Counted from the first letter of the stretch, positions 1 to 9,128 are shown. The stretch is DNA of 64,000 nucleotides from Armatimonas sp043757465 (GCF_043757465.1 NZ_JAYVPL010000124.1:49385-113384); one strand, 5' to 3'. Notes: generated by a model from the letters alone, not told the origin. A program made the numbers and translations.

Positions 1-1422
1 CCCCCCGAGGGCCAGTCGTTTTTCTCCCGCGCCTCGTTTCTGCCCGAGCTGCGCCTCGCGCAGCCGATGCCCGACCAGCGCCCTCCCGTGGTAGTGCTTC
101 CCTACAGCCTGACAACCGCCCGCACCGAGGGCGCCAGCGCCCGTCAGGGTATGGACATCAAGTACCCTTTCAGTACGACGCTCACCGGGTTGCTTGCGGT
201 GAACCCGGATTTCCAGACGATCGAGCAAGATGTCGCCAGCGTCAATTTTTCCTATAACGAGCAGCAAGTCCCGGATCGCCGTCCGTTCTTTGCCGAGGGC
301 AATGAGTTCTTACCCTCCAGCGAGGTTTTCTACTCACGCCGTGTCGGGCAGTTCGATGACGGCCTCAAGGTGGTGGGTCGTGAGGGCGCGACTTCCGTGG
401 GGCTTGTCACGTCACAGTCGCGAACGGGGGAGCCCGATCGGACGAGTGCGGCTCTCGCGCTCCGTCAAGCCGTGGGGCTTTTCAGTGAGTACAGTGTCTA
501 TGCAGCCAGCGATAATCGCGCGGACAAGCTCAGCAACCGCGTGGTGCGGGCGGCGGGCAACTACGGTTGGGTGGATGGCACGCAGCGCAATAGTATTTAC
601 TTCTCCCGCAGCCAGTCCTGGCAGGGAGGGATGCAAAAAGGCGGAGCCAGCGATCTGACACTCAGTAGCCGAGGGGCGCCGGGCAGGCCACGCTACCGGG
701 TTTCCAGCTCCTCCCTCTCCGAGGACTTCATCAGCAATCTGGGGCTCGTGCAGGATCGTAACCGCAAGGGCTGGTCAGCCAGTATGGGGATTCGTAACCA
801 GCTTGATCGGGGCCGCTTGCTCTCGTACGATGTGGACTGTGACTATTTCTCCAACAAGCGCCTCACCACGGATGCATTCTTCAACGAGAGTATCTCCCTT
901 GATCTTGGGGTCAATACCCGGGATGGCTTTGGCCTCGACATCAATCTCGACGAAGGCCGTCGCCAGCAAGATACTGCCACGCGTTACCACGACCGGCTGG
1001 CGGGAGGAGGCTTCTCCTGGAACCAGCGCACGCTCTTTCAAGGCGGCGGGTTGCGCTACCGAAGCGGCATGCAGGGCGGACTGCCCACGCAGAGCCTGAG
1101 CATCGGTCAGGGCTTTCTGGTGAGCAAGCCCTTCTCGGTACGAACCTCGTCTAGTCAGCAGAAGCGCGGTGGCGTCACCACGCGTCAGACCATCATCACA
1201 GGAACCTATCGCCTCGACAGCCTGCGGGCACTCTCGGCACGATTGCTCTCCCAGAACGGCACGGGCAACGCCGCCAATGTCGGCTCCCAGACCGGAACCA
1301 ATCTCTACTTTGCCTACTCCCAGCGCTCCCGCAAAGGCACCGATTTTTTTCTTCTGCTCGGCGACCCCAACTCCGGCAGTACGCGCTCGCAGATGACGGT
1401 TAAAGTTACTCGCCCGCTCTAG
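1..1422 (+). CDS. DUF5916-type outer-membrane barrel protein, C-terminal part (cut by window edge)
   Basis: The reading frame is open from the first base, so the gene starts outside the window and only about the last 473 residues are present. The segment around bases 210-350 reads as a run ending NPDF, then RRPFFAEGNE and FYSRRVG. This is the conserved join of DUF5916 proteins, where a CBM9-like N-terminal domain meets a long outer-membrane beta barrel. The rest is rich in alternating polar and aromatic residues, as expected for barrel strands. The family is assumed to sit in the outer membrane; its substrate is unknown. The CBM9-like part would lie upstream of the window. Confidence 0.8.
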   Translation, partial: PPEGQSFFSRASFLPELRLAQPMPDQRPPVVVLPYSLTTARTEGASARQGMDIKYPFSTTLTGLLAVNPDFQTIEQDVASVNFSYNEQQVPDRRPFFAEGNEFLPSSEVFYSRRVGQFDDGLKVVGREGATSVGLVTSQSRTGEPDRTSAALALRQAVGLFSEYSVYAASDNRADKLSNRVVRAAGNYGWVDGTQRNSIYFSRSQSWQGGMQKGGASDLTLSSRGAPGRPRYRVSSSSLSEDFISNLGLVQDRNRKGWSASMGIRNQLDRGRLLSYDVDCDYFSNKRLTTDAFFNESISLDLGVNTRDGFGLDINLDEGRRQQDTATRYHDRLAGGGFSWNQRTLFQGGGLRYRSGMQGGLPTQSLSIGQGFLVSKPFSVRTSSSQQKRGGVTTRQTIITGTYRLDSLRALSARLLSQNGTGNAANVGSQTGTNLYFAYSQRSRKGTDFFLLLGDPNSGSTRSQMTVKVTRPL

Positions 1423-1495
1423 CTGACCTGTGGTGTCGAGAAAAGCATACTATAGTATGAGTAACAGAGTGAGTGCGTGATGTTTTCAATTGGTA

Positions 1496-2827
1496 TCACC
1501 TGTTTGTGATTTCGAATTTGATTGAAAACGATCCCTCAAGTTCTCCAATAGCATTGGGTCTGAGCAAGCCGATTGATGCATATTTTTTATTTCTTTGTTC
1601 CGTAACGGAAAAATTTGCCCATATTTGATCTTCTGGGTAATTCATCAAGTCTGGCCTATTATAAAAATATTTCAATGACAAATTTTCACATACAATCTGA
1701 ATTGACGAGGCCAACTGGATTTCATAAGGAGTATCACTAAATGGTATCTCCGCTTTCTTCTCTTTAATCATTTTTTCTTTAAAATCATCAAGGATATTTT
1801 TCACACTTAACACAAGAGTTCCTAACCTGTCAGTTTTATTAGTATTATTATTTTCTATATAATTTAAAAATGGTAGAATCGTTGCATCTCTTAATGCAAT
1901 CTGTAATTGTGAGGCCGATTTTGGATGGTGAACAAGTTTTTGAACTAGCTTTTTTTGTTGTGGTTGATTTATCAACTCAAGTTCAAATAATTTTTGAACA
2001 CTTCTAATAATTCTATCATCGCTGGTAGCGGCCTTATTTATGATTTCGATCGGCAGTCTTTTGATGGGATCGGATAAAACTAAACGGTTCTTCTCTGAGA
2101 ATTGTAAATCTAGTGCGTCACGGAGAAAAATACCTTTTGATGGTACTAATTTGCTTTCTCCAAATTTTTTGTCGATATTAACTTCTCTGCCTAAAAGTAA
2201 CCTTTTCCCATTTTCATTAATTAAAAGCAATAATGAACTACCTTGTGACAATTTATTATCTATAACTACTTTACATTTATTGATATTTAAAAAATCTGGA
2301 AATACTCGTTTCAGATACATCAGAGCATCCCCAACTGTAGAATATAAAAACAAATTGTACAATGTATCTATATTTGATTTTTCCAAGAGAGTTATTCGAA
2401 TGGGAGAATTATATTTTATTAATCTATTTTTTTCTGAGAAAAACATTTCTTGTAATTTTTTCTCAATAATTATTTGATATGTTTGTTTTGCAATTCTGAT
2501 TTCAGGAAAAAGATTAATCAATATATCGAACCAATTTTGCCCAGTTTGCATAATTCCTTCAGGGCTTACGCAGGGAAAAACTATATCCTTATCTTTATAA
2601 GATTTTCTTAACAACCAGGCATTATTGTAAGGCTTAATCAACTCATATCCAAAATTATCCGCCACATAATTTATATTTACATTTGAGTAAGTCTTATTTT
2701 CTTTATGGTTTAAATCAAGTAAAGATCCTTCTGTAATCAAACAAATATTTCTACGCTCTACTTCTTTCCTTATTAGATCTCGAACAAAAATTCCGTATTC
2801 AATTTTCTGAACCGTTCTTATGCTCAT
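1496..2827 (-). CDS. Uncharacterised 443-residue protein in an AT-rich island
   Basis: I do not recognise this protein. It is soluble-looking, with no signal peptide or membrane span, and is dominated by Ile, Lys, Asn and Leu because the DNA is strikingly AT-rich compared with the GC-rich genes on both sides. ATA, AAA and AAT codons are frequent and codon use is unlike any other gene here, so recent acquisition is likely. No convincing ribosome site precedes the ATG; a weak AGGAA lies more than 15 nt upstream. The next gene upstream on the same strand (2907-3548) is also AT-biased, so both may have arrived together. No catalytic motif stands out. It could be a defence or toxin gene, but nothing shows this. 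Confidence 0.7.
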   Translation of the reverse strand: MSIRTVQKIEYGIFVRDLIRKEVERRNICLITEGSLLDLNHKENKTYSNVNINYVADNFGYELIKPYNNAWLLRKSYKDKDIVFPCVSPEGIMQTGQNWFDILINLFPEIRIAKQTYQIIIEKKLQEMFFSEKNRLIKYNSPIRITLLEKSNIDTLYNLFLYSTVGDALMYLKRVFPDFLNINKCKVVIDNKLSQGSSLLLLINENGKRLLLGREVNIDKKFGESKLVPSKGIFLRDALDLQFSEKNRLVLSDPIKRLPIEIINKAATSDDRIIRSVQKLFELELINQPQQKKLVQKLVHHPKSASQLQIALRDATILPFLNYIENNNTNKTDRLGTLVLSVKNILDDFKEKMIKEKKAEIPFSDTPYEIQLASSIQIVCENLSLKYFYNRPDLMNYPEDQIWANFSVTEQRNKKYASIGLLRPNAIGELEGSFSIKFEITNR

Positions 2828-2906
2828 TAGTTTGCTATTAATTTATTCCTAGAATTACAGGACGGAATCATATTCCCGCCCTGCAATCTACTAACCAAAA
2901 ATAAGA

Positions 2907-3548
2907 TTAATCTGAAAGTACCGCATTCGCACTGGCCCGTGCTTCTGATGCCCATGAAGATGAACTAGTCCCACTTGCAGATGCACCTAAATCGAAATAG
3001 AAAGTTATTATATTCCATGAAAGTAGGTTAGGAACAATTTTAATATCACTTGAACCGGCTACGGGATTTGGATGCGTTGAATATGTCGCTTCAATTTGAG
3101 ATGTAGGAATTAATCCAGGCTCCGTCGGATTCGTTTGACCGCAAGATGCAATAGCGCCATTCATGACTCCATGCGTAGTGGTTGCTTTGATATTCCAGAA
3201 GCCTTTAACAGAAAACGCTCCAGAAGCATTGGAACCATTCCAACTGAAGATAGATTTAAGTGTACCGGATATCGACGCGTTACCAGTGGGCGTAGCGTAC
3301 ATTACAGGAAAAGATGTTCGCCAAGTTTTGGCATAGATATAATCAAAAGTTCCACCATTGAGTTCCGTAGGAGGAAGAGGCTGACCATATTCATTAATTA
3401 TAGCATCAGCCCCCATCGAACTTGATGCCGATGATGCATTTCCGTTACGAATCCAAACATCTGAAGATGTCCATTGTGCAAAAGCAATTTTGTCACAGAA
3501 ACAAGCCATACTCAGAAGAGATGCACAGATAACAGAAGAGATTTTCAT
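2907..3548 (-). CDS. Secreted hypothetical protein with signal peptide
   Basis: The ATG at 3548 is chosen because AGGAAGG lies about 12 nt upstream and the product then begins MKISSVICASLLSMACF, a normal Sec signal peptide ending near AFA. An upstream in-frame start would add 20 residues ahead of the signal. The mature part (about 190 residues) is rich in Ser, Thr, Asn, Gly and Trp, resembling an exported all-beta adhesin-like or matrix-like domain. The end has a Ser/Ala-rich stretch and no sorting anchor. Base composition is lower in GC than flanking genes. I cannot assign a family. Confidence 0.65.
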   Translation of the reverse strand: MKISSVICASLLSMACFCDKIAFAQWTSSDVWIRNGNASSASSSMGADAIINEYGQPLPPTELNGGTFDYIYAKTWRTSFPVMYATPTGNASISGTLKSIFSWNGSNASGAFSVKGFWNIKATTTHGVMNGAIASCGQTNPTEPGLIPTSQIEATYSTHPNPVAGSSDIKIVPNLLSWNIITFYFDLGASASGTSSSSWASEARASANAVLSD

Positions 3549-3680
3549 TTTATTTTTTACCTTCCTAAACAGTAGCTCAAAAACGGTGAGCAGAAGATCA
3601 AAGATCATTCCTCAATTTCTGAAATGGAAGTATGCATTATGGTGGTCGTGTTTGTCAAGAAAATCTTGAAAGCCTTTCCC

Positions 3681-3720
3681 AAAAGAAAAAGCCCCGGGAA
3701 AGTCTCCACCGGAGCTTTTC
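3681..3720 (-). terminator. Rho-independent terminator of the subtilisin operon
   Basis: Read on the minus strand, AGCTCCGG pairs with CCGGGGCT (one G-U wobble) around an 11-nt loop and is followed by a T-rich tract (TTTTTCTTTT). It lies just past the stop codon of the minus-strand subtilisin gene, so it ends that transcript. Confidence 0.8.
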
Positions 3721-3737
3721 TAGTCGGTAGCTCGCTG

Positions 3738-5612
3738 CTACCGCAGGCGTTTTGCGGCCCAGAGGGCGCTTACCACGGCCAGCCCGAGAGCGACTGTCAT
3801 GTTGGCGAGTGTCCAGGGAAGCGCACTCGCTCCAAATGTCGCGGTGGTGAAGGGGATCGTCGCGTTGTTCCAGTTTGCGAACAAGTTCACGCCCACCCCC
3901 AGCGCCGCGCCCGACGCCACTTTCAGGCCGGGGCCTTTACGCAGCATCCAGACGAGGAGCGCGGGCGTGAGGGCGGAGAAGCTCAGTAAGTTCCACGCGG
4001 AGTCCGCACCCACGAAGTTGGTCACGGCATCCGGGACAAAGAAGCCCCCCGCAATCGCCGCTCCGATACCAGCACGCAGCGCGAGGTTACGGCGGCCCAG
4101 CGGCCCGCCAAACCCGATCAGGAGGCCCGCGAAGCCAATCGCCAGGGCGTGGCGCAGCTTCCAGGTATTCTCCGCCGCACCCTTGGCGGTGAGCTTGCCC
4201 ACATTAAGAATCCCCGCGCCGTATTTTTTGGTGTTGTTCTCCTTGGGCTTGCTGGCCGTTTTTTGCAACAGGTCTTTAATCTTCGCAGGGTCTTTGGTGC
4301 CCTGGCTGTAGGCCAGCGCGGCGGCTCCGGCAACATGGGGCGACGCCATAGACGTTCCCTGGAAGGCGAAGTAGTCGTCCTGGCCCTGGTAGACCGTGTT
4401 CTGAAGGATGCCGTCTTTGGGGTCTTTGGAGTCAATCATGTCGCCACCCGGCGCGGCAAGGGCCACTTGCTTGCCCCACGACGAGAACTTAGAGAGCTTC
4501 CCGCTCGGCCCGACACTGGAGACGGCGATGCACTCGGGGAACGCCGCCGGGTAGCCGACGCCTTCCTTGAAGCTGTTGCCCGCCGCGCAGACAATCGTGA
4601 CCCCCTTCTTGCGAGCGTACTTGCAGGCTTCGTGGATCACATCGGACGGGTACATCGAGCCTAGGCTCATGTTGATAATGTTTGCGCCCTTGTCGGCGGC
4701 AAAGCGAATGGCATCGGCAATATCGGCACTGGAGCCACTCCCCTCGGCGGAGAGCACCTTGAGCGGCATGATGGTCGCCTCAAACGCGATCCCGGCCACG
4801 CCCTCGTTGTTATTGGTGGACTCGGCAATCGTCCCGGCGACATGCGTCCCGTGCCCGTGGTCGTCGTCGGCGTTGGTGGTCTTGCTGACAAAGTTATAGC
4901 CCGCCGTGAACGTCGTTTGCTTAAAGTCCCGCGCCTTGCTCACGCCGGTATCAATCACCGCGACAACCGCGCCCTTGCCACGGGTACGCTCCCAAGCGCC
5001 TTCCGTGTCAATCATCCGAAAGTTCCACTGCTTGTCATAAAGCGGATCGTTCGGCTTCGTGCCCATCGGGGCATCGTCGGCAACAAGCTCAATAATCGAG
5101 GTGCCGCCCTGAACTTGCGATGACTTTATTGTATCCACAGACTGATAGGCCCAATGATCTTCATTGTGAACAGTCGGATCGGCCATCGTCGTGGTTTCGA
5201 CTGTCGGATCAATCACGCGCGAACGGGCGGCGGAAGACCCGGCTTGCTCCAGATTAAACGTGATCTCCGGCTCGGCGGCTTGCACACGGGAGTCGTGGCG
5301 CAGGGTGTTGAGATCGGCGTTGCCATCGGTGACGCGGTAGAGGCGGTTGTCCTTGGCCTCGATGGAATTCGGAGCTAGCTTGAGCTTGTACTGTGTCGCA
5401 AACGCCTGAATGTCGGTGTCGCTGACGTTGTCGTTGAAGTCCACGAGAACTGTTGGGGTTGCGTTATTAATCAGAGCACCCAGCGGGTCGTTGAGGCTGA
5501 GTGGCTCGTGAGTCTCTTTTGTTGTCCAGACGGAGAGCATCGGAATTGCGGTGGCACCGACGGCGGCGGCGATGCCGAGGGTGGCTAACGTATTTCTCAG
5601 AGATTTTGTCAT
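3738..5612 (-). CDS. Subtilisin-family (S8) serine protease with C-terminal membrane domain
   Basis: This is a secreted S8 peptidase of 624 residues. Residues 1-27 look like a signal peptide or anchor. About 50-120 resemble an I9-type propeptide. The catalytic domain spans about 190-480, with Asp221 (VIDTG), His254 (HGHGTHVAG), oxyanion Asn346 (AAGNS) and Ser421 (GTSMASP). After the protease come about 130 residues with four or five hydrophobic spans, which would tether it to a membrane; this tail is unusual for the family. GGAGGA lies 10 nt upstream of the ATG. The start overlaps the stop of a 58-residue gene by ATGA, so translation is probably coupled to the two micro-genes upstream. Confidence 0.93.
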   Translation of the reverse strand: MTKSLRNTLATLGIAAAVGATAIPMLSVWTTKETHEPLSLNDPLGALINNATPTVLVDFNDNVSDTDIQAFATQYKLKLAPNSIEAKDNRLYRVTDGNADLNTLRHDSRVQAAEPEITFNLEQAGSSAARSRVIDPTVETTTMADPTVHNEDHWAYQSVDTIKSSQVQGGTSIIELVADDAPMGTKPNDPLYDKQWNFRMIDTEGAWERTRGKGAVVAVIDTGVSKARDFKQTTFTAGYNFVSKTTNADDDHGHGTHVAGTIAESTNNNEGVAGIAFEATIMPLKVLSAEGSGSSADIADAIRFAADKGANIINMSLGSMYPSDVIHEACKYARKKGVTIVCAAGNSFKEGVGYPAAFPECIAVSSVGPSGKLSKFSSWGKQVALAAPGGDMIDSKDPKDGILQNTVYQGQDDYFAFQGTSMASPHVAGAAALAYSQGTKDPAKIKDLLQKTASKPKENNTKKYGAGILNVGKLTAKGAAENTWKLRHALAIGFAGLLIGFGGPLGRRNLALRAGIGAAIAGGFFVPDAVTNFVGADSAWNLLSFSALTPALLVWMLRKGPGLKVASGAALGVGVNLFANWNNATIPFTTATFGASALPWTLANMTVALGLAVVSALWAAKRLR

Positions 5613-5785
5613 GATGGTTTGATCCTCCGAATAGGTAATGATTTCTTTTTGGCGAGTGGAGTCACGAGATCAAGCGGGCTTTTTTGCTCATTGAAGTGCG
5701 GGCTGACGCCCGCCACTTGCCGGTCTTTGTTCACTTCCGGCGTGCGCTCGTCGAACTTGGGGTTTCCCCCCGTGTGGGATTTCAT
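5609..5785 (-). CDS. 58-residue micro-protein with GGNPKFDER motif
   Basis: The frame starts at an ATG that overlaps the stop of the 64-residue gene upstream (ATGA at 5782-5785) and ends in an ATGA overlap with the subtilisin start (5609-5612). The product begins MKSHTGGNPKFDERTPEV and is basic at its end. The nine-residue block GGNPKFDER matches GGNPLFDER in the upstream micro-protein, which argues that both are real related genes and not chance frames. The middle crosses a GC-rich palindrome (about 5694-5718) that may be a later insertion. No signal peptide or membrane span. Function unknown; the layout suggests a role with the protease, possibly as a substrate or regulator. Confidence 0.55.
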   Translation of the reverse strand: MKSHTGGNPKFDERTPEVNKDRQVAGVSPHFNEQKSPLDLVTPLAKKKSLPIRRIKPS

Positions 5786-5976
5786 TTCTCAAGCTCCTCT
5801 TGTAGCTTCGGGTTGCGCTTTAAAATATACTCGTAGCGGTCTTTGAGGCCCGGCGAGCGCTCGTCGAAGAGCGGGTTGCCGCCGGCGTAGTGGGTGTCTT
5901 TGGGGTCGCCGTACTCGTTGCGGCCCTCGCGCTTCACCCAGTCGTCAATCTTTTGTTTCAGCTCATCCGAGATCAT
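5782..5976 (-). CDS. 64-residue micro-protein with GGNPLFDER motif
   Basis: The ATG at 5976 gives a charged soluble protein beginning MISDELKQKIDDWVKREG, with GGNPLFDERSPGLKDRYEYI in the middle and a short helical Glu/Lys end. A longer in-frame start at 6096 would translate straight through a GC-rich palindromic repeat and is less likely. An AGGGGG sequence contributed by that repeat lies about 8 nt upstream and may act as the ribosome site. The stop overlaps the start of the next micro-gene by ATGA. I do not recognise the family. It heads a coupled trio ending in the subtilisin. Confidence 0.65.
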   Translation of the reverse strand: MISDELKQKIDDWVKREGRNEYGDPKDTHYAGGNPLFDERSPGLKDRYEYILKRNPKLQEELEK

Positions 5977-5983
5977 AAAATAG

Positions 5984-6016
5984 CCCCCTGACCCCCGCCC
6001 GGCGGGGGGACAATAA
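5984..6016. repeat. GC-rich palindromic repeat, family 1, copy A (half element)
   Basis: The core is CCCCCTGACCCCCGCC followed by GGCGGGGGGACAATAA. It is a strong hairpin matching the first half of the copies at 20601-20677 and 47412-47490 and the copy at 17969-18002. Here it lies in the leader of the 64-residue gene, just before its start codon. A smaller hairpin (GGCC TTC GGCC) follows at about 6022-6035. Confidence 0.7.
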
Positions 6017-6094
6017 AGTTCGGCCTTCGGCCCGTTATCTACCAAAGACGATGTCGGCAGGATTATGGTTGCACCGTAGTAGAAATTATAGACC

Positions 6095-8017
6095 ATGTTA
6101 GCCCTTCTTCGCCCACTTCTGGTGGGACTGCTCTTAATCCCCGTGTGTTGCTACTGGTCACAGGATCAGGTCATTGACCGAATCTTCTCGCTGATGGTGC
6201 CGCCACTGGCTCTGACCATCGTCCTGGCGCTGCTCAATATCCCCGTGCGGAGAGTGCTACCGAAGTGGGCGCTCAACGGACGGGAGATCGCGGTGGTCTA
6301 TGCCATGCTCACGATTGCCTGCGCCATGAGCGGCGAGTGGATGGACATGGTCGCTCCGGCGAGCTACGGCTTTGCGGTCTACTCCTCCAACAACCCACGC
6401 TACGGCACGTATATCCTACCCTACGTCCACGACTGGTTCTTCTTCCGTGACCCCGCCCCCCTCAAAGCCTTTGGTGAGGGCGGCAAGACATTTGGCTTTT
6501 TTGTCTCCCAGTTGCCGCTCTGGTGGCCCAAGATCGGGGCGTGGACGCTGCTTCTCACGCTGGTCACCACAGCCATGCTCTGCATCAGTGCGCTGCTCAA
6601 AGACCAGTGGGTGCACAAAGAGCGCCTCGCGTTTCCCCTAGTGCAGCTCCCTCTTGCCCTCACCGAGGAGAGCGTGCCAGGGCAGACACCGCTCTGGAAG
6701 AACAAGCTGTTCTGGGGGAGCTTCGCCGTGGTATTTGCCATTGACATGCTCAATGGGTTCTCCTTTCTGTACCCTCAGCTCCCCCACTTCAATATTCGCT
6801 TTATTGGCGACTTCAACCGCGCCTTTGTCTCGCCGCCGTGGAACCAGACCGGCTGGACTCCTGTCGGGATCTTTCCGTATCTGTCGGCGCTGGGCTTTCT
6901 CATGCCCACGGACTTGCTCTTTTCCCTTCTCGTGTTTTTCTTCGTCCGCAAGGCGCAGCAGATTATCGCCTATAGCATCGGCAACGAGCAGGGAGTCTTT
7001 GGCGGGGGAGGGCTCACGCCCAGCCCGCCGTATTTCTCTGAGCAGAGCTGGGGAGCGTTTATCGGCCTCTTTGTGAGTGCCCTCTGGCTGGCCAAGCCGC
7101 ACTTAAAGCAGCTCTGGGCGCAGATCAACAGCGGCGAGCGCGATCCCAGTGGGGGGCTTCCCGCGCGGTTTCTCTTTGTCCTGCTGCTGGCCTGCATCGC
7201 GGGCACGGCGGCTATCGGTGTCGGGATCGGCCTTCCCCTCCCCTTCATCTTGCTTTATGTCCTGCTCTTTCTGGCCTTCAGTGTGGCTGTCACACGGCTA
7301 CGAGCCTCGCTGGGCGCTCCCACCCATGAGATGGCGTTTATGGGCCCCCACCAGCTCGTCTTAGACTTTCATGGTAGTGCGGGGCTCTCCAACGAGCTGC
7401 TCACGCGGACGCTGGCGACATTCCACTTCATGAACCGGATTCATCGGACGCACACCATGCCGTCGCTGATGGAGGGACTCTATCTGGCGGATCGGGGGAA
7501 GCTCTCGGCCAAAGGCATGTTTCTGGCGCTCTTTCTGGCAATCCCCCTGGGCACCGTGGCGGGATTTCTGGCGCACATCTACTTTGGCTACCGCTACACG
7601 CCCGTGAGCTGGGTCTCCGGTGAGCTGGGCGGCTTTATCAGTAATATCCTCTCCACCCCGCGCCCGCCTAACCCCACCGCCATGCTCGCTGTCGCAGGCG
7701 GCTTCGGAACCGTGATGCTCCTGGATTTTGTCCGCTTCCGCATCCCCGGCTTCTGGCTGCACCCGGCGGGCTACGCGCTGGCCATGAACTTCGGCGTGGA
7801 CTACTACTGGTTTGGCCTCTTAATAGTTCTCATCGTCAAAGTATTCGTCCAGCGCTTCTACGGCCTCAAGGGCTACGGCCAGCTCCGCCAGATCGCGTTT
7901 GGCCTGATCGTGGGCGAGTTCATGGCCGAGCTGATCTGGGCGACATTCTCCATGCTCAACGACAGACAAACCACATACTCGATCTCCATCAATGGCAAGA
8001 TGAGCTGGGACCAGTGA
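6095..8017 (+). CDS. DUF6785/DUF6784-type polytopic membrane protein
   Basis: The 640-residue product has a dozen or more hydrophobic spans. Its early conserved segment (NGREIAVVYAMLTIACAMSG, about residues 67-86, followed by EWMD) and later HDWFFFRDP and the GLTPSPPYFSEQSWG region resemble the DUF6785 and DUF6784 families seen in Armatimonadota and Planctomycetota. Their role is unknown; they are loosely compared with oligopeptide-transporter folds. It is divergent from the subtilisin trio and followed 39 nt later by an oxidoreductase gene, so they may share a transcript. There is no clear ribosome site; an AT-rich box (AATTAT) sits 5 nt before the ATG. Confidence 0.75.
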   Translation: MLALLRPLLVGLLLIPVCCYWSQDQVIDRIFSLMVPPLALTIVLALLNIPVRRVLPKWALNGREIAVVYAMLTIACAMSGEWMDMVAPASYGFAVYSSNNPRYGTYILPYVHDWFFFRDPAPLKAFGEGGKTFGFFVSQLPLWWPKIGAWTLLLTLVTTAMLCISALLKDQWVHKERLAFPLVQLPLALTEESVPGQTPLWKNKLFWGSFAVVFAIDMLNGFSFLYPQLPHFNIRFIGDFNRAFVSPPWNQTGWTPVGIFPYLSALGFLMPTDLLFSLLVFFFVRKAQQIIAYSIGNEQGVFGGGGLTPSPPYFSEQSWGAFIGLFVSALWLAKPHLKQLWAQINSGERDPSGGLPARFLFVLLLACIAGTAAIGVGIGLPLPFILLYVLLFLAFSVAVTRLRASLGAPTHEMAFMGPHQLVLDFHGSAGLSNELLTRTLATFHFMNRIHRTHTMPSLMEGLYLADRGKLSAKGMFLALFLAIPLGTVAGFLAHIYFGYRYTPVSWVSGELGGFISNILSTPRPPNPTAMLAVAGGFGTVMLLDFVRFRIPGFWLHPAGYALAMNFGVDYYWFGLLIVLIVKVFVQRFYGLKGYGQLRQIAFGLIVGEFMAELIWATFSMLNDRQTTYSISINGKMSWDQ

Positions 8018-8056
8018 TTGACGCAGCCCCGGCACGCGGGGTATCCTTGGGGCGCT

Positions 8057-9088
8057 ATGTCAAACCGCTACACACCCCTGCGCTGGGGAATTCTCGGGGC
8101 TGGGAGTATCGCCAACCGCTTTACCGAGTCCATCGCGCTGCTCTCGGATCAAAATGTCGTCGCTGTCGGCTCACGTGATGCCGAAAAAGCCGCCGCCTTT
8201 GGGAGCAAGCACAGTATCACCAACCGCCACGCCAGCTACGAAGCTCTCTGCAACGACCCGGACGTGGACGCGATCTATGTCGCCACGCCCCACACCTTCC
8301 ACAAAGAGCACAGCCTCCTAGCCCTCAAGAGTGGCAAGCATGTTCTGTGTGAGAAGCCCTTCACGATCAACAAAGCCGAGGCCGAGGCTGTTATCGCAGT
8401 CGCCAAAGAAACGGGCCTCTTTCTGATGGAGGGTATGTGGAGTCGCTTCTTCCCGGTCTGGGATAAAGTGCGTGCGCTGATCGCCGAGGGCGCGATTGGC
8501 AAGCCACGCATGCTCTACGCCGACTTTGGCTTTCGCTGCGGGCCCAGCCCCTCCAATGTCGGCGACGACGGTAGAATCATCGGGCTGAACCCCCAGGCGC
8601 GCCTCTTCAACCCGGAGCTCGGTGGCGGAGCGATCATGGATGTCGGAATCTACCCGGTGAGCCTGGCCCAGATGCTGCTCGGGAACCCGGATCAAGTGGC
8701 ATGCCTGGGGACGCTGGGACACACGGGCGTGGACGAGAACGCGGGGATGCTGCTGCACTTCCCCAGTGGCGCACTGGCTATCACCAGCACGTCGTTTCAG
8801 GTCAGCACGCCCCAGAGCGCGACTCTGATTGGCGAGAGTGGCAAGATCGAAGTGGCGGCCCCGTGGTGGACCCCGCGCAAGCTCACGCTGACCCGAGGCG
8901 GTGAGGCCGAGGTCTTTGAGCTGCCCTTCGACGGCCCCGGCTTCCAGTTTGAGGCCATCCACTTCGCCGAGCGCCTGCGCGCCGGCCACACCCAGAGCGA
9001 TATTCTCTCCCATAGCGACAGCCTCGCCGTGATGGGTGCTCTGGACAACTTACGCGCACAAATTGGGCTAAAGTACCCGATGGAGTAG
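8057..9088 (+). CDS. Gfo/Idh/MocA-family NAD(P)-dependent oxidoreductase
   Basis: The 343-residue product starts MSNRYTPLRWGILGAGSIAN: a Rossmann fold with GxGxxA at about residues 13-18, then the family's EKPF at 99-102 in the catalytic region and a C-terminal mixed sheet domain. Members oxidise or reduce sugars, inositols or glycosides with NAD(P). A TTG start 39 nt earlier is possible but adds an unconserved leader. The following gene is a close paralogue, so this looks like a tandem duplication, and the pair lies beside sugar-degrading genes. The substrate cannot be read from sequence; trans-dihydrodiol dehydrogenase-like activity is one option. Confidence 0.9.
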   Translation: MSNRYTPLRWGILGAGSIANRFTESIALLSDQNVVAVGSRDAEKAAAFGSKHSITNRHASYEALCNDPDVDAIYVATPHTFHKEHSLLALKSGKHVLCEKPFTINKAEAEAVIAVAKETGLFLMEGMWSRFFPVWDKVRALIAEGAIGKPRMLYADFGFRCGPSPSNVGDDGRIIGLNPQARLFNPELGGGAIMDVGIYPVSLAQMLLGNPDQVACLGTLGHTGVDENAGMLLHFPSGALAITSTSFQVSTPQSATLIGESGKIEVAAPWWTPRKLTLTRGGEAEVFELPFDGPGFQFEAIHFAERLRAGHTQSDILSHSDSLAVMGALDNLRAQIGLKYPME

Positions 9089-9128
9089 TTCCTCACCCCC
9101 ATGAACGGGGGCGAAAAGAAAGAAAAAC

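Noticed and set aside
3624..3989. Plus-strand frame of 121 codons between the secreted protein and subtilisin genes
   Set aside because: It crosses the minus-strand terminator and the end of the subtilisin gene and has no family features.
5694..5718. Palindrome AAGTGCGGGC/GCCCGCCACTT as a terminator
   Set aside because: It lies inside the 58-codon frame, has no T tract on either strand and would cut the coupled operon.
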